Source: Colivivens sp963640465
GTDB taxonomy: Bacteria > Bacteroidota > Bacteroidia > Bacteroidales > Bacteroidaceae
NCBI GenBank assembly: GCA_963640465.1
Contig: CAVHYP010000005.1
Span: forward strand, 1 to 64,000
DNA length: 64,000 bases
Reading direction: 5' to 3'
Positions 8,950-17,297 of the stretch are shown piece after piece. Position 1 is the stretch's first letter. Each line of letters opens with the position of its first letter. A program made the translations under genes and the position numbers. Under the pieces are notes generated by a model, which saw only the letters and a list, made by a program, of their open reading frames with translations, was not told where the DNA came from and searched no databases.

Positions 8950-9157
8950 GCTCGTTCCCCGTTTGTCGCCAACTGCCGTTTTGTGAAAATCCGCTCATAT
9001 TCGGGACGGGAAAAATTTGATTGTTCCAATAAGTCAAAGATAGCAATGTGAATTCAGCCACTCAAAAATTATGATTTTTCAACTCAAAAACCACGACTTC
9101 CGAATGAAAATGCAGAGAAAAACGCAGAAAAAAGCCCAAAGTTGGCATATTTTTTGC

Positions 9158-9165
9158 TAACTTTG
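9158..9165 (+). promoter_or_regulatory. -7 promoter element for rmuC
   Basis: TAACTTTG lies 48 bp before the rmuC ATG. A TTGG at 9142 is closer than the usual -33 spacing, so only the -7 box is confident. The rest of the 8950-9213 gap shows nothing else. Confidence 0.55.
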
Positions 9166-9213
9166 CAAGTGTAAGAGCATTTTTCCGACGTCGGACACTT
9201 AATACGAAGCAAT

Positions 9214-10863
9214 ATGACAATGTATCTAATCATCGCAGCAATCGCCATCATCATGGTTGTGGTGGGATTTTTATTGGGGAACAAAAGCAAGGGAAACCAA
9301 CAAGGCAATTCAGAACTGGCAGACAACCTGCGATTGCAGTTGACAGACCTCAACAACAAGCTGAAAACACAGGAAGAGGCAAACTCCAGCCAAATGGAAC
9401 TCATCAAAACCCTCACCTCCGAACGGGATGTGCAGAAGGCTCATGCCGAAAACTACAGCCAGCAGTTGGCTACCCAGAAGAGCGATTTCGAAAAGCAACT
9501 GATCAGTCAGAAGGAAGACGCAAAACTCTCCATCGATGCCGAAAGGGACAGAAGTGCCAAGAGAGAGACCGAACTGAAAGCCACATTTGAAAAGCAGGCG
9601 ACAGAACTCAAGTCATCATACGAGGCGCAGATTGCAGAACTGAAAAAGTCGCACAGCGAACAACTGGCCCTCACCAAGGACGGGACGGAGAAACAGATAG
9701 AAGCACTGAAGCAGATGAACAAGCAGCAGGTGGAAAGCCAACTCAAACTCATCAAGGAACAGATGCAGACCACATCAGAGGAGGTACTGAAACGACGCCA
9801 GGAAGAATTGGGAGAAAGAAACAGAGAGCAAGTGTCGAAAATCATCGACCCACTGCAACAGAGCCTCAAGAGCATGCAGGAGGCATTCGACAAATCGAAA
9901 GCACAGCAGAGCGAAGCCCTCACCCGACTCGGCGAAACCATCAAGATAAACATGGAGAAGAGCGCTGCACTGGGCGAAACTGCCGACCGGCTGACACGTG
10001 CTTTGACAGGTGAAGTGAAAGTACAGGGAAACTTCGGGGAACTGAAACTCAAGCAACTGCTCGAAGACCTCGAGCTGAAAGAAGGCGAGCAGTTTGACAC
10101 CCAGGAAACACTGCGCGACAAGGCAGGTAAAAGTGCCAAGGGAGACGACGGCAAAGGACTTGTGCCCGATTTCATCCTTCACTTCCCAAACAACCGCCAT
10201 GTAGTCGTCGACTCCAAGATGTCGCTGACCGACTACGAACGCTACATGAATGAAGAAGACGGAAGTCCGAAGAAAGCAGAATATCTGAAGGCGCATATCA
10301 CCAGCGTGAGAGCACAAGTGAAACGGTTGGCAAAGAAAGATTACACGAGATATCTGCCAAACGGCTACAACAAACTGAACTTCGCCATCATGTATGTCCC
10401 CATCGAAGGGGCACTCAACCTCGCCCTGTTCAACGACAACACGCTTTGGCGCGAAGCCTACGACCAGGGAGTGATGATCCTCGGGCCACAGACCATGTAC
10501 ATGAACCTGCGCGTGCTGGAAATGATGTGGACCCAGGTACGACAACTGAAGAACCAGCAAGTGATGATGGATGCTGCCAACACTGTCATCGACCGAGTGC
10601 AAGACTTCAGCGCAAGGTTCATGGAAGTAGAGTCAAGCATGAACGACACCATCAAGAAGATGTCGAAACTGAAAATCACTACCGCCGACAATGGCGCAAG
10701 CATCATCACCGCAGCAAGAAAACTCCTGAAAGCCGGAGCACAGGAAAACAAGAAGAAAAAGTCGCTTGCGGAAGTGGATGACACCATTTTCCTCGAGTCC
10801 GATCCCACCCCTGCTCTGCCGGAGACATCAACCAACAATCCAGACATGAGTCTGGCTGACTAA
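9214..10863 (+). CDS. rmuC: RmuC family DNA recombination protein
   Basis: 549 residues. One N-terminal membrane anchor (about 3-23, MYLIIAAIAIIMVVVGFLLG) is followed by a long coiled coil (about 35-235, rich in Gln, Glu and Lys). The conserved RmuC nuclease-like domain follows (about 250-500), with VQGNFGELKLKQLLE, VPDFILHFPNNRHVVVDSKMSL and the VKRLAKKDY segment. RmuC proteins limit inversions and recombination at inverted repeats. ATG codons at 9214 and 9220 are both possible starts. It is monocistronic and ends at a terminator shared with the convergent GH43/esterase gene. Confidence 0.92.
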   Translation: MTMYLIIAAIAIIMVVVGFLLGNKSKGNQQGNSELADNLRLQLTDLNNKLKTQEEANSSQMELIKTLTSERDVQKAHAENYSQQLATQKSDFEKQLISQKEDAKLSIDAERDRSAKRETELKATFEKQATELKSSYEAQIAELKKSHSEQLALTKDGTEKQIEALKQMNKQQVESQLKLIKEQMQTTSEEVLKRRQEELGERNREQVSKIIDPLQQSLKSMQEAFDKSKAQQSEALTRLGETIKINMEKSAALGETADRLTRALTGEVKVQGNFGELKLKQLLEDLELKEGEQFDTQETLRDKAGKSAKGDDGKGLVPDFILHFPNNRHVVVDSKMSLTDYERYMNEEDGSPKKAEYLKAHITSVRAQVKRLAKKDYTRYLPNGYNKLNFAIMYVPIEGALNLALFNDNTLWREAYDQGVMILGPQTMYMNLRVLEMMWTQVRQLKNQQVMMDAANTVIDRVQDFSARFMEVESSMNDTIKKMSKLKITTADNGASIITAARKLLKAGAQENKKKKSLAEVDDTIFLESDPTPALPETSTNNPDMSLAD

Positions 10864-10876
10864 AGACTAGAAAAGA

Positions 10877-10914
10877 TGGAGTAATATGGAAATAAGAATT
10901 CCAATATTACTCCA
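10877..10914. terminator. bidirectional terminator between rmuC and the GH43/esterase gene
   Basis: TGGAGTAATAT (10877-10887) pairs perfectly with ATATTACTCCA (10904-10914), with further GGAA/TTCC pairing inside. It lies between convergent stops with 56 bp between them. The T tract is weak on both strands. Confidence 0.7.
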
Positions 10915-10919
10915 CAACT

Positions 10920-12848
10920 TTAGTTTTTGACTTTGACCCGAGTCATCTTCCTATTTCTCTCAAGAGTCCAGTCCTGGCGGTCTTGCAACTGGGGATGTTT
11001 GCCCGTGAACATACGAGCGGCATTGGTGTTGCCCTTCAACTGCCAGTCGAGCCAAGCGAGGGCTACGACAGAGAATTCTCCACCATGAGGCTGATGGTAG
11101 GTGCCGCCATGACCCACGGGATAGTTGGCCATACAGGCTGGCACATGACTGATGCGGAGGAAATCGTCCATACCGTTTTCATAGGCGATATCTTCCTGCC
11201 CTCCAAGCATATAGAGCACAGGCGTGTGTATTTCCTTCAGTTTGTCTTTGGATGGCATCGGCATATTGGGCATTGCATCCATGGCATTGATGAAGAGTCC
11301 GCTGTTGCAAATCATCAATGTCTTGATGCGTGGGTCTGCACAGTTGAAGAGCGTCTGCAGTCCGCCACACGACATACCCGCCACACAGATATTGCTGACA
11401 TCCACCTTATTATAATAAGGAGAGGCGGGGTCACTGTTCTGTGCAATGATCCAGTCGATGCTCTCTATCTGCTGCAGGGGTCGCGACATCGGACCTTTGT
11501 ACCGTTCGTCAATCATAGGGATATTGCCTGTAGCAAGGACGATATAGCCATGGGAGGCAATCTCGTTGAGGAAGTTTAAGTGCTCCCAGGGAGAATTGGC
11601 ACAAGCACCATTGCCCCACACTAGAACCGGAAGTTTCTTCTCCACACCAAAAGCTGTGAGGTCCTGCGGCACAAATACTGTATGCTCTTTGAGTGTCGGT
11701 TCTTCACGCATAACCGCCTTGTAAGCACCAGTTCCACCGTCCTCAATAATACGCTCAAGGGGCATCACGAAATGCCACTGTTCCTGCAGTCGCTGGAGTT
11801 CCTCTTTTGTAATCTGAATCACAGCCCCATGCTTGGGTGACTCGAAGTTGGTGGTGCGCATCACATCTTTGTTGAAATGTCCGAGATCAGTGTAATGCGC
11901 AAAATCGGTTGTGGAACTGAAGCCCATATTGTTGGGACGGGCGGAATAGACATCATACATCAGTATCCACTCATTTTTGCGAATCATTTTCCAAAGTGTT
12001 GGAGCCTCGCAAGCCAAGTCCTCTGGATCGCACCACTGGGGCTCATAGACGTAACCGCCATTGGCATGGTCGGACACGGCATGCTTTACACCCGACGTCG
12101 CTTCATGCGATACGTAGTAAAGATGATACTTGTTGCCTACACGCGTAATGTCGCTGTCTATAATCGATGCACTGTCGGGATGTTCGAAGAGTGGTTGGGG
12201 AAGTGTCAACAGAGAGTCATAATCCTCATTGACATATGAATAATATAGTTTATGCTTACCCTGACGTCCAAAGCGAAGGGTGAATGAGAGCATCAACTTC
12301 TGAGCTTCCTCATCGTAGATGGTGGCAGGTGCCCACACGCAACCGATGTCAGCCAATTCGGGAAATGCCAGATCGACACGCAGGTTAGTACGTTTCCAGT
12401 TGATGAGATCGAATGATTTCATCAACACCAATGCACGGTTGTTACCCCAGCCATAGCCTTCACGCTCCCATTCCGTGTCACGCAGTCCCTCCTGCTTGGC
12501 ATAGATGTGCAGGTCGGTCATTGCGAGATAGAACGCGCCATCCGGTCCTCGATAAATATGTGGATCACGCACACCACGCTGTTGGGCTATCGTGTCGCCC
12601 GCCATCACAGGATTGCCGTTGTTCACATCCGTGAATGTACGTCCGTCACGACTTACAGCGAAATACAGATTGTGTCCATGCTCTTTGAAGTATACCATCA
12701 GGTAGGCATACATGTCATCTTCGGAAAGTTTGCTCTTGGATGACTGAGATCCGTCACCGGATGTTGCTTCGGGCTGCGATGTCTGCTGAGCAAATGCAGA
12801 CATGCCCATCATCATGAAAGAGAGGATGAAAGTAGCAATTTTCTTCAT
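10920..12848 (-). CDS. secreted GH43-like glycosidase fused to an alpha/beta hydrolase (esterase-like)
   Basis: 642 residues; signal peptide 1-20 (SAFA-QQ). Residues about 45-350 form a five-bladed propeller of the glycoside hydrolase 43 type, with RDPHIYR (Asp95), CVWAPATI, IIDSDITRV (Asp232) and CEAPTLW (Glu281) at the positions expected for the acidic catalytic residues. From about 375 an alpha/beta hydrolase begins: PVLVWGNGACANSPWEHLNF, then GMSCGGLQ with nucleophile Ser493, Asp553 in GGQED, and His580 in PVGHGG. The plausible role is removal of arabinose or xylose units plus ester groups from plant polysaccharide. The catalytic assignment follows from the motifs; the substrate is inferred. 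It is last in a three-gene cluster. DNA for residues about 71-313 is identical to the next gene upstream. Confidence 0.82.
   Translation of the reverse strand: MKKIATFILSFMMMGMSAFAQQTSQPEATSGDGSQSSKSKLSEDDMYAYLMVYFKEHGHNLYFAVSRDGRTFTDVNNGNPVMAGDTIAQQRGVRDPHIYRGPDGAFYLAMTDLHIYAKQEGLRDTEWEREGYGWGNNRALVLMKSFDLINWKRTNLRVDLAFPELADIGCVWAPATIYDEEAQKLMLSFTLRFGRQGKHKLYYSYVNEDYDSLLTLPQPLFEHPDSASIIDSDITRVGNKYHLYYVSHEATSGVKHAVSDHANGGYVYEPQWCDPEDLACEAPTLWKMIRKNEWILMYDVYSARPNNMGFSSTTDFAHYTDLGHFNKDVMRTTNFESPKHGAVIQITKEELQRLQEQWHFVMPLERIIEDGGTGAYKAVMREEPTLKEHTVFVPQDLTAFGVEKKLPVLVWGNGACANSPWEHLNFLNEIASHGYIVLATGNIPMIDERYKGPMSRPLQQIESIDWIIAQNSDPASPYYNKVDVSNICVAGMSCGGLQTLFNCADPRIKTLMICNSGLFINAMDAMPNMPMPSKDKLKEIHTPVLYMLGGQEDIAYENGMDDFLRISHVPACMANYPVGHGGTYHQPHGGEFSVVALAWLDWQLKGNTNAARMFTGKHPQLQDRQDWTLERNRKMTRVKVKN
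11911..12638 (-). repeat. 728-bp duplicated tract, copy in the fusion gene
   Basis: Base-by-base comparison shows no mismatch with 13041-13768, an offset of 1130 bp. Immediately outside both ends the genes differ at several sites within a few bases (for example at 11910 and 12639). Sharp edges inside two diverged paralogues suggest gene conversion rather than simple recent duplication. Confidence 0.9.
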
Positions 12849-12874
12849 GTCTTCGATATTTATTTTTTATAAAT

Positions 12875-13978
12875 TCAGTTGTGCTCAATGGGCATCTCAA
12901 AATGCCACTGTTTCCGCAGCCGCCTGAATTCCTTTTTTGTGATCTGAATCACCGCACCATGCTTGGGCGACTCGAAGTTAGTGGTGTGCATTGCATCTTT
13001 GTTGAAATGTCCGAGATTGGTGTAATGCACAAAATCGGTAGTGGAACTGAAGCCCATATTGTTGGGACGGGCGGAATAGACATCATACATCAGTATCCAC
13101 TCATTTTTGCGAATCATTTTCCAAAGTGTTGGAGCCTCGCAAGCCAAGTCCTCTGGATCGCACCACTGGGGCTCATAGACGTAACCGCCATTGGCATGGT
13201 CGGACACGGCATGCTTTACACCCGACGTCGCTTCATGCGATACGTAGTAAAGATGATACTTGTTGCCTACACGCGTAATGTCGCTGTCTATAATCGATGC
13301 ACTGTCGGGATGTTCGAAGAGTGGTTGGGGAAGTGTCAACAGAGAGTCATAATCCTCATTGACATATGAATAATATAGTTTATGCTTACCCTGACGTCCA
13401 AAGCGAAGGGTGAATGAGAGCATCAACTTCTGAGCTTCCTCATCGTAGATGGTGGCAGGTGCCCACACGCAACCGATGTCAGCCAATTCGGGAAATGCCA
13501 GATCGACACGCAGGTTAGTACGTTTCCAGTTGATGAGATCGAATGATTTCATCAACACCAATGCACGGTTGTTACCCCAGCCATAGCCTTCACGCTCCCA
13601 TTCCGTGTCACGCAGTCCCTCCTGCTTGGCATAGATGTGCAGGTCGGTCATTGCGAGATAGAACGCGCCATCCGGTCCTCGATAAATATGTGGATCACGC
13701 ACACCACGCTGTTGGGCTATCGTGTCGCCCGCCATCACAGGATTGCCGTTGTTCACATCCGTGAATGTCCGTCCATCACGACTTACGGCAAAATACAGAT
13801 TGTGTCCATGCTCTTTGAAATATACCATCAGATAAGCATACATATCGTCTTCGACAAGTTTGCTCTTGACTGACTGAGATCCGCCACCGGATGCTGACTT
13901 AGGCTGAGATGTATGCTGAGCAAAGGCAGACACACCCATCATCATGAAAGAGAAGATGAAAGCAGTAATTTTATTCAT
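12875..13978 (-). CDS. secreted GH43-like protein, single-domain paralogue
   Basis: 367 residues; signal peptide 1-20 (SAFA-QH). It is the GH43-like half of the neighbouring fusion protein with the same catalytic-type residues, and it ends naturally with MPIEHN where the fusion continues into its esterase domain. Its C-terminal 25 residues (KKEFRRLRKQWHFEMP) and its N-terminal 70 differ from the fusion, so it is an independent gene rather than a truncated fragment. The gap to the fusion gene is 26 bp and to the DUF3237 gene 60 bp, so all three are probably one transcript. The predicted activity is the same as the fusion's glycosidase domain; the substrate is unknown. Confidence 0.8.
   Translation of the reverse strand: MNKITAFIFSFMMMGVSAFAQHTSQPKSASGGGSQSVKSKLVEDDMYAYLMVYFKEHGHNLYFAVSRDGRTFTDVNNGNPVMAGDTIAQQRGVRDPHIYRGPDGAFYLAMTDLHIYAKQEGLRDTEWEREGYGWGNNRALVLMKSFDLINWKRTNLRVDLAFPELADIGCVWAPATIYDEEAQKLMLSFTLRFGRQGKHKLYYSYVNEDYDSLLTLPQPLFEHPDSASIIDSDITRVGNKYHLYYVSHEATSGVKHAVSDHANGGYVYEPQWCDPEDLACEAPTLWKMIRKNEWILMYDVYSARPNNMGFSSTTDFVHYTNLGHFNKDAMHTTNFESPKHGAVIQITKKEFRRLRKQWHFEMPIEHN
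13041..13768 (-). repeat. 728-bp duplicated tract, copy in the single-domain gene
   Basis: Partner of 11911-12638, identical by eye over its whole length. The pair is in direct orientation, so recombination between the copies would delete 1130 bp and leave one fusion gene. Confidence 0.9.
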
Positions 13979-14038
13979 ATCTTAATTTGTAATTTTTGTC
14001 CCAATTTGCAACATTCTTCTTGTCTTAGTTATTGTTAT

Positions 14039-14542
14039 TCATTTCACTTTCCAAACATTCAGTATAATGCGACCTTTCTCCTGCCGCTTGTCAGGCGTAC
14101 AGAGGAAGAGGGCATGGTTGAGCCATGCATAGCGACTGCCCCTGGGCGCTTCAAATTGCGGAGCAGCCTTGAAGTAGGACACGGATTGTCCGTACTCATC
14201 AGTACCATTGTAGATGAGCCCACGGTTGCGGATGTGGATATAAACGCTATCGTTGGTCATAATGCTATAGATGGCATCCAACTCCGTACGCGCACCCTGC
14301 GACAATTGCCAGTCGGCACCACCATCAAGAATCGTTCCCATGAGAAGCGGTCCCTCAAATGTTCCGCCCTTGATGGGAATGACAGTACGGCGTCCACGCT
14401 CAGTTTCGCCAATACTGTATGCATCGCCGAGCTTTACCTTCAGTTGCATTACGAATTCTGTCTGTGGAGCCTCTTGTGCCATCGTTGGCAATATAATGAT
14501 AACAGACAGTATCACCACAGCTATCAACAGTTTATACTTCAT
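14039..14542 (-). CDS. exported DUF3237 family protein
   Basis: 167 residues with a signal peptide (about 1-22, ending MAQ). The mature part matches the DUF3237 beta-barrel pattern: GGTFEGPLLMGTILDGGADWQL, IYIHIRNRGL-like NDSVYIHIRNRGLIY, then PQFEAP and YAWLNHALFLC near the end. The family has no established enzymatic role and is often found beside carbohydrate or aromatic catabolism genes. Here it is first in the GH43 cluster, so a role in handling the same glycan or its decorations is inferred. Confidence 0.8.
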   Translation of the reverse strand: MKYKLLIAVVILSVIIILPTMAQEAPQTEFVMQLKVKLGDAYSIGETERGRRTVIPIKGGTFEGPLLMGTILDGGADWQLSQGARTELDAIYSIMTNDSVYIHIRNRGLIYNGTDEYGQSVSYFKAAPQFEAPRGSRYAWLNHALFLCTPDKRQEKGRIILNVWKVK

Positions 14543-14594
14543 TATAGTTCAGGTTTCATCCTATGTGTAGTTATTGATGAAAATTTTCGAATAC

Positions 14595-14602
14595 AAAATT
14601 AG
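14595..14602 (-). promoter_or_regulatory. -7 promoter element for the DUF3237/GH43 cluster
   Basis: CAAAATTA reads TAATTTTG on the minus strand, 53 bp before the DUF3237 start. No clear -33 element. Confidence 0.55.
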
Positions 14603-14811
14603 GTCAACTTCATCAATGTGCATAGCATTTTGTTTTGAAAGAATAGGACAAAATCCGCATTTTAAATAAACCTATATGCAGGTTGTGAACATGAACGGCT
14701 CAAATATGCAGTAAATCAATAATTCGTTCATGGGCACATCAGCTTATTTCGGAGACCTACGGCGCTTGATGATAGTACAATTTACAAGAAAAACCAACAT
14801 GACAAAGCTTC

Positions 14812-14840
14812 AAAAAAGGAGAGCCGAACAAGCCCTCCTT
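14812..14840 (-). terminator. intrinsic terminator after the DPP IV gene
   Basis: On the minus strand AAGGAGGGCT (14840-14831) pairs with GGCTCTCCTT (14825-14816), allowing GU pairs, followed by a run of six Ts. It lies 30 bp past the peptidase stop. Confidence 0.8.
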
Positions 14841-14870
14841 ATCCTAATTATATCGTTTTACAGCCCATTA

Positions 14871-17159
14871 TCACTTCTCAAGTTCGCTCCAAGCTGGCGG
14901 GTCGACACCAAGGAAGTTCTTCACGAAGAAGTCGTACATCTTGTGTGTGCCATATGCGCCACCCATTGTGTGGTGCTCGCCCGGCAAGTAGATAAACTCA
15001 AAGTCTTTGTTGTGCTTGATGAGTTGGTTTACTACCTGGAATGAAGATGACGGGTCGACATTGTCATCCAATTCGCCTACAACCAACATGAGCTTGCCCT
15101 TCAGCTTGTCGATATTTTCTGTGTTACTGCTTGCGACATAAGACTCATCGACTGGATAGCCCATCCACTGCTCGTTCCACCAAATCTTATCCATACGGTT
15201 GTCGTGGCATCCGCAAGCTGAATAAGCAGCCTTGTAGAAGTCGCCATGGAACAAGAGTGCAGCAAGTGCTTCCTGTCCTCCGGCAGAACAGCCATAGATA
15301 CCTACACGGTCGAGGTCCATATATGGATATTTCTCAGCGGCAGCTTTTATCCATGCAATGCGGTCAGGGAATCCGGCATCTTTAAGGTTCTTGTAGCACA
15401 CCTCCTCAAAGTCCTTGCTGCGCCATGAAGTGGTCATAGCATCAAGCTGTACGACAATGAAACCGAGTTCAGCAAGGTCAGAAAGACTTCCTACTGTGGA
15501 GAAGTTCTTTGGCACGTACTGGTCACCAGGCCCTGAATAGATGTACTCAATGACTGGATATTTCTTGTTCGGGTCGAAATTCGACGGACGCTGTATGATT
15601 CCCCACATATCAGTCTTGCCATCACGCCCCTTTGCAACGAACACTTCCTGTGGCTGCCAATCGGTCTTCTTCAGTTCTGAAATATCAGCCTTTGCCAATG
15701 TGCGTACAATCTTACCGTTCTTTCCGTTACGAAGGACTGTAACAGGAGGATTCTCTACTGTAGAATATGTGTCTACAAGGAATGTTCTGTCTTCATTGAA
15801 TGTAGCCCTATGGTTGCCTTCCTCAGGAGTGAGGTCTACAAATCCCTTACCATTGAAGTTCACCTTGCAATAGTGGATATTATAGGGGTCTTCGTTAGGA
15901 TTGGTCTTTGGCAGTCCTTCACCGCTAGCTGTAAAGTAAATCACCTTATTGTCTTCATCGATATTCAGAATCTGACGAACATAGAACTTGCCCTTGGTTA
16001 TCTGATTTACGACCTTGCCAGTTGTACGGTCGTACATATAAAGATGTCCGTATCTGTCGCGCTCACTGAACCAGATGATATGTTTGCCGTCACTCAAATC
16101 ATTGCGACTCAGACGCGTCCATGCAATATACTTGTTTTCTTTCTCCTCGATAATCGGACGGACCTTGCCTGTCTCTGCATTCAGTTCAAGCACACGGTAA
16201 GTCTTGTGTCCGCGCTCGTTGAATTCAAATGTCAAGGTATGCTTGCCCTCATCCCACATTGGTGTAGAAAGGTCGAACTGACTGGCAAACAGTTCATCGG
16301 ACGGAGCAACCACCTTCTTAGTTGCTAACTCAATAACTACCGGTACTTTATAATCAAGCGAATCACCCGGCTTGGCATATTCAATGTTGAAATACTTTGG
16401 CTGCAACTGGTCAGAAGGAGACGAATTGACATACGTCACATAACGCTTGGGCGCTGGCTTGATCTTGACTGTTGCGTAGTATTTGCCGTCAGAAGAGAAA
16501 CTGCCCCAAGAAGAATAGTAGAAATGTTCGTTGCCATCGGTAGTAAGAGCCAATTCCTCATTGGTATCCTTATTCTTGATATAAAGATTATTGTCCTTGC
16601 CATAGACCTGAATCTTGCCATCACCGAAATCAGAGGTTCTGCCTCTTTGGTCATCAACCTCCGACCATGGACGCTCGCCCCTCGGTCCTCTGCGCCATTC
16701 TCCATCACGATCGCCCTTCATTTCTTCCCCCTTGGTCAGTTCATTCTTCTTAGCATCATAAGTCCAGCTATAGCCTTTGGCAGCAAACTTGACGCCCACA
16801 TTCCCATCATTCAGTTTCACCAGCTCGGGATTAATCCACAGCTGATTACCTTTGACTTCAGAGCCCAGCTGACTGCTCATGGCACTGGCAACCTTGTCGT
16901 TGTCGAAGATTACCTCAGGCTTATTTGTCTTGAGGTCAACCAGATAGTATTTCTGTCCACCGTTTTCAGTGACAGAATACCACATCTTGTTGCCGAACTC
17001 GTCACCGGACAAAAAGCGTGACTGAACATTTGCATTGACCACTTTATTGCCATACTTGCTGCGCAAATTATAGGCACGGCGGTAGTCATCTACGGTACCC
17101 TGTGCCATTGCACTGATTGCCAATGAACACAGTCCCCAGAATAACATTTGTCTTTTCAT
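14871..17159 (-). CDS. S9 family dipeptidyl peptidase IV-type serine peptidase
   Basis: 762 residues with signal peptide 1-19 (ISAMA-QG), so periplasmic or surface exposed. An N-terminal eight-bladed propeller (about 80-520) precedes an alpha/beta hydrolase domain. The catalytic triad is visible as Ser625 in GCSAGG, Asp698 or 699 in GELDDNVDP, and His730 in GEHHTMGG. Most DPP IV enzymes have GWSYGG, so the nucleophile elbow is atypical. Relatives remove Xaa-Pro dipeptides from oligopeptides. It lies 124 bp downstream of a CxxCH lipoprotein gene and may share its transcript; a terminator follows. Confidence 0.9.
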   Translation of the reverse strand: MKRQMLFWGLCSLAISAMAQGTVDDYRRAYNLRSKYGNKVVNANVQSRFLSGDEFGNKMWYSVTENGGQKYYLVDLKTNKPEVIFDNDKVASAMSSQLGSEVKGNQLWINPELVKLNDGNVGVKFAAKGYSWTYDAKKNELTKGEEMKGDRDGEWRRGPRGERPWSEVDDQRGRTSDFGDGKIQVYGKDNNLYIKNKDTNEELALTTDGNEHFYYSSWGSFSSDGKYYATVKIKPAPKRYVTYVNSSPSDQLQPKYFNIEYAKPGDSLDYKVPVVIELATKKVVAPSDELFASQFDLSTPMWDEGKHTLTFEFNERGHKTYRVLELNAETGKVRPIIEEKENKYIAWTRLSRNDLSDGKHIIWFSERDRYGHLYMYDRTTGKVVNQITKGKFYVRQILNIDEDNKVIYFTASGEGLPKTNPNEDPYNIHYCKVNFNGKGFVDLTPEEGNHRATFNEDRTFLVDTYSTVENPPVTVLRNGKNGKIVRTLAKADISELKKTDWQPQEVFVAKGRDGKTDMWGIIQRPSNFDPNKKYPVIEYIYSGPGDQYVPKNFSTVGSLSDLAELGFIVVQLDAMTTSWRSKDFEEVCYKNLKDAGFPDRIAWIKAAAEKYPYMDLDRVGIYGCSAGGQEALAALLFHGDFYKAAYSACGCHDNRMDKIWWNEQWMGYPVDESYVASSNTENIDKLKGKLMLVVGELDDNVDPSSSFQVVNQLIKHNKDFEFIYLPGEHHTMGGAYGTHKMYDFFVKNFLGVDPPAWSELEK

Positions 17160-17194
17160 AGTTCCCTTAGTTTTTTAGTGTTGTATAATTAATG

Positions 17195-17297
17195 AATTCT
17201 CTATCTTTGTTGATTATGCATACTCTCTGTCTTAATTGATTACACACATCCTCTGTCTTAATCGGTTATATACCCTCCTCGTCTTAGTTGATTACAT
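17195..17297. repeat. four imperfect 26-bp repeats at the lipoprotein 3' end
   Basis: Copies of a unit like CTCTGTCTTAATTGATTACA recur at 26-bp steps; the GATTA or GGTTA core lies at 17212, 17238, 17264 and 17290. The rightmost copy contains the final codons and stop of the neighbouring lipoprotein gene, so the array looks like tandem duplication of that gene's 3' end into the spacer before the peptidase gene. Confidence 0.75.

Larger units (their letters stand above)
14543..14870. other. gap between DUF3237 gene and DPP IV gene
   Basis: This 328-bp gap holds the promoter box of the DUF3237 cluster (14595-14602) and the terminator of the peptidase gene (14812-14840). I see no gene between them. 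Confidence 0.6.

Noticed and set aside
11911..13768. Duplicated GH43 segment as a simple assembly duplication
   Set aside because: The two genes differ on both sides of the identical tract, in signal peptides and C-termini, so at least two real copies exist; only the exact identity needs long-read confirmation.
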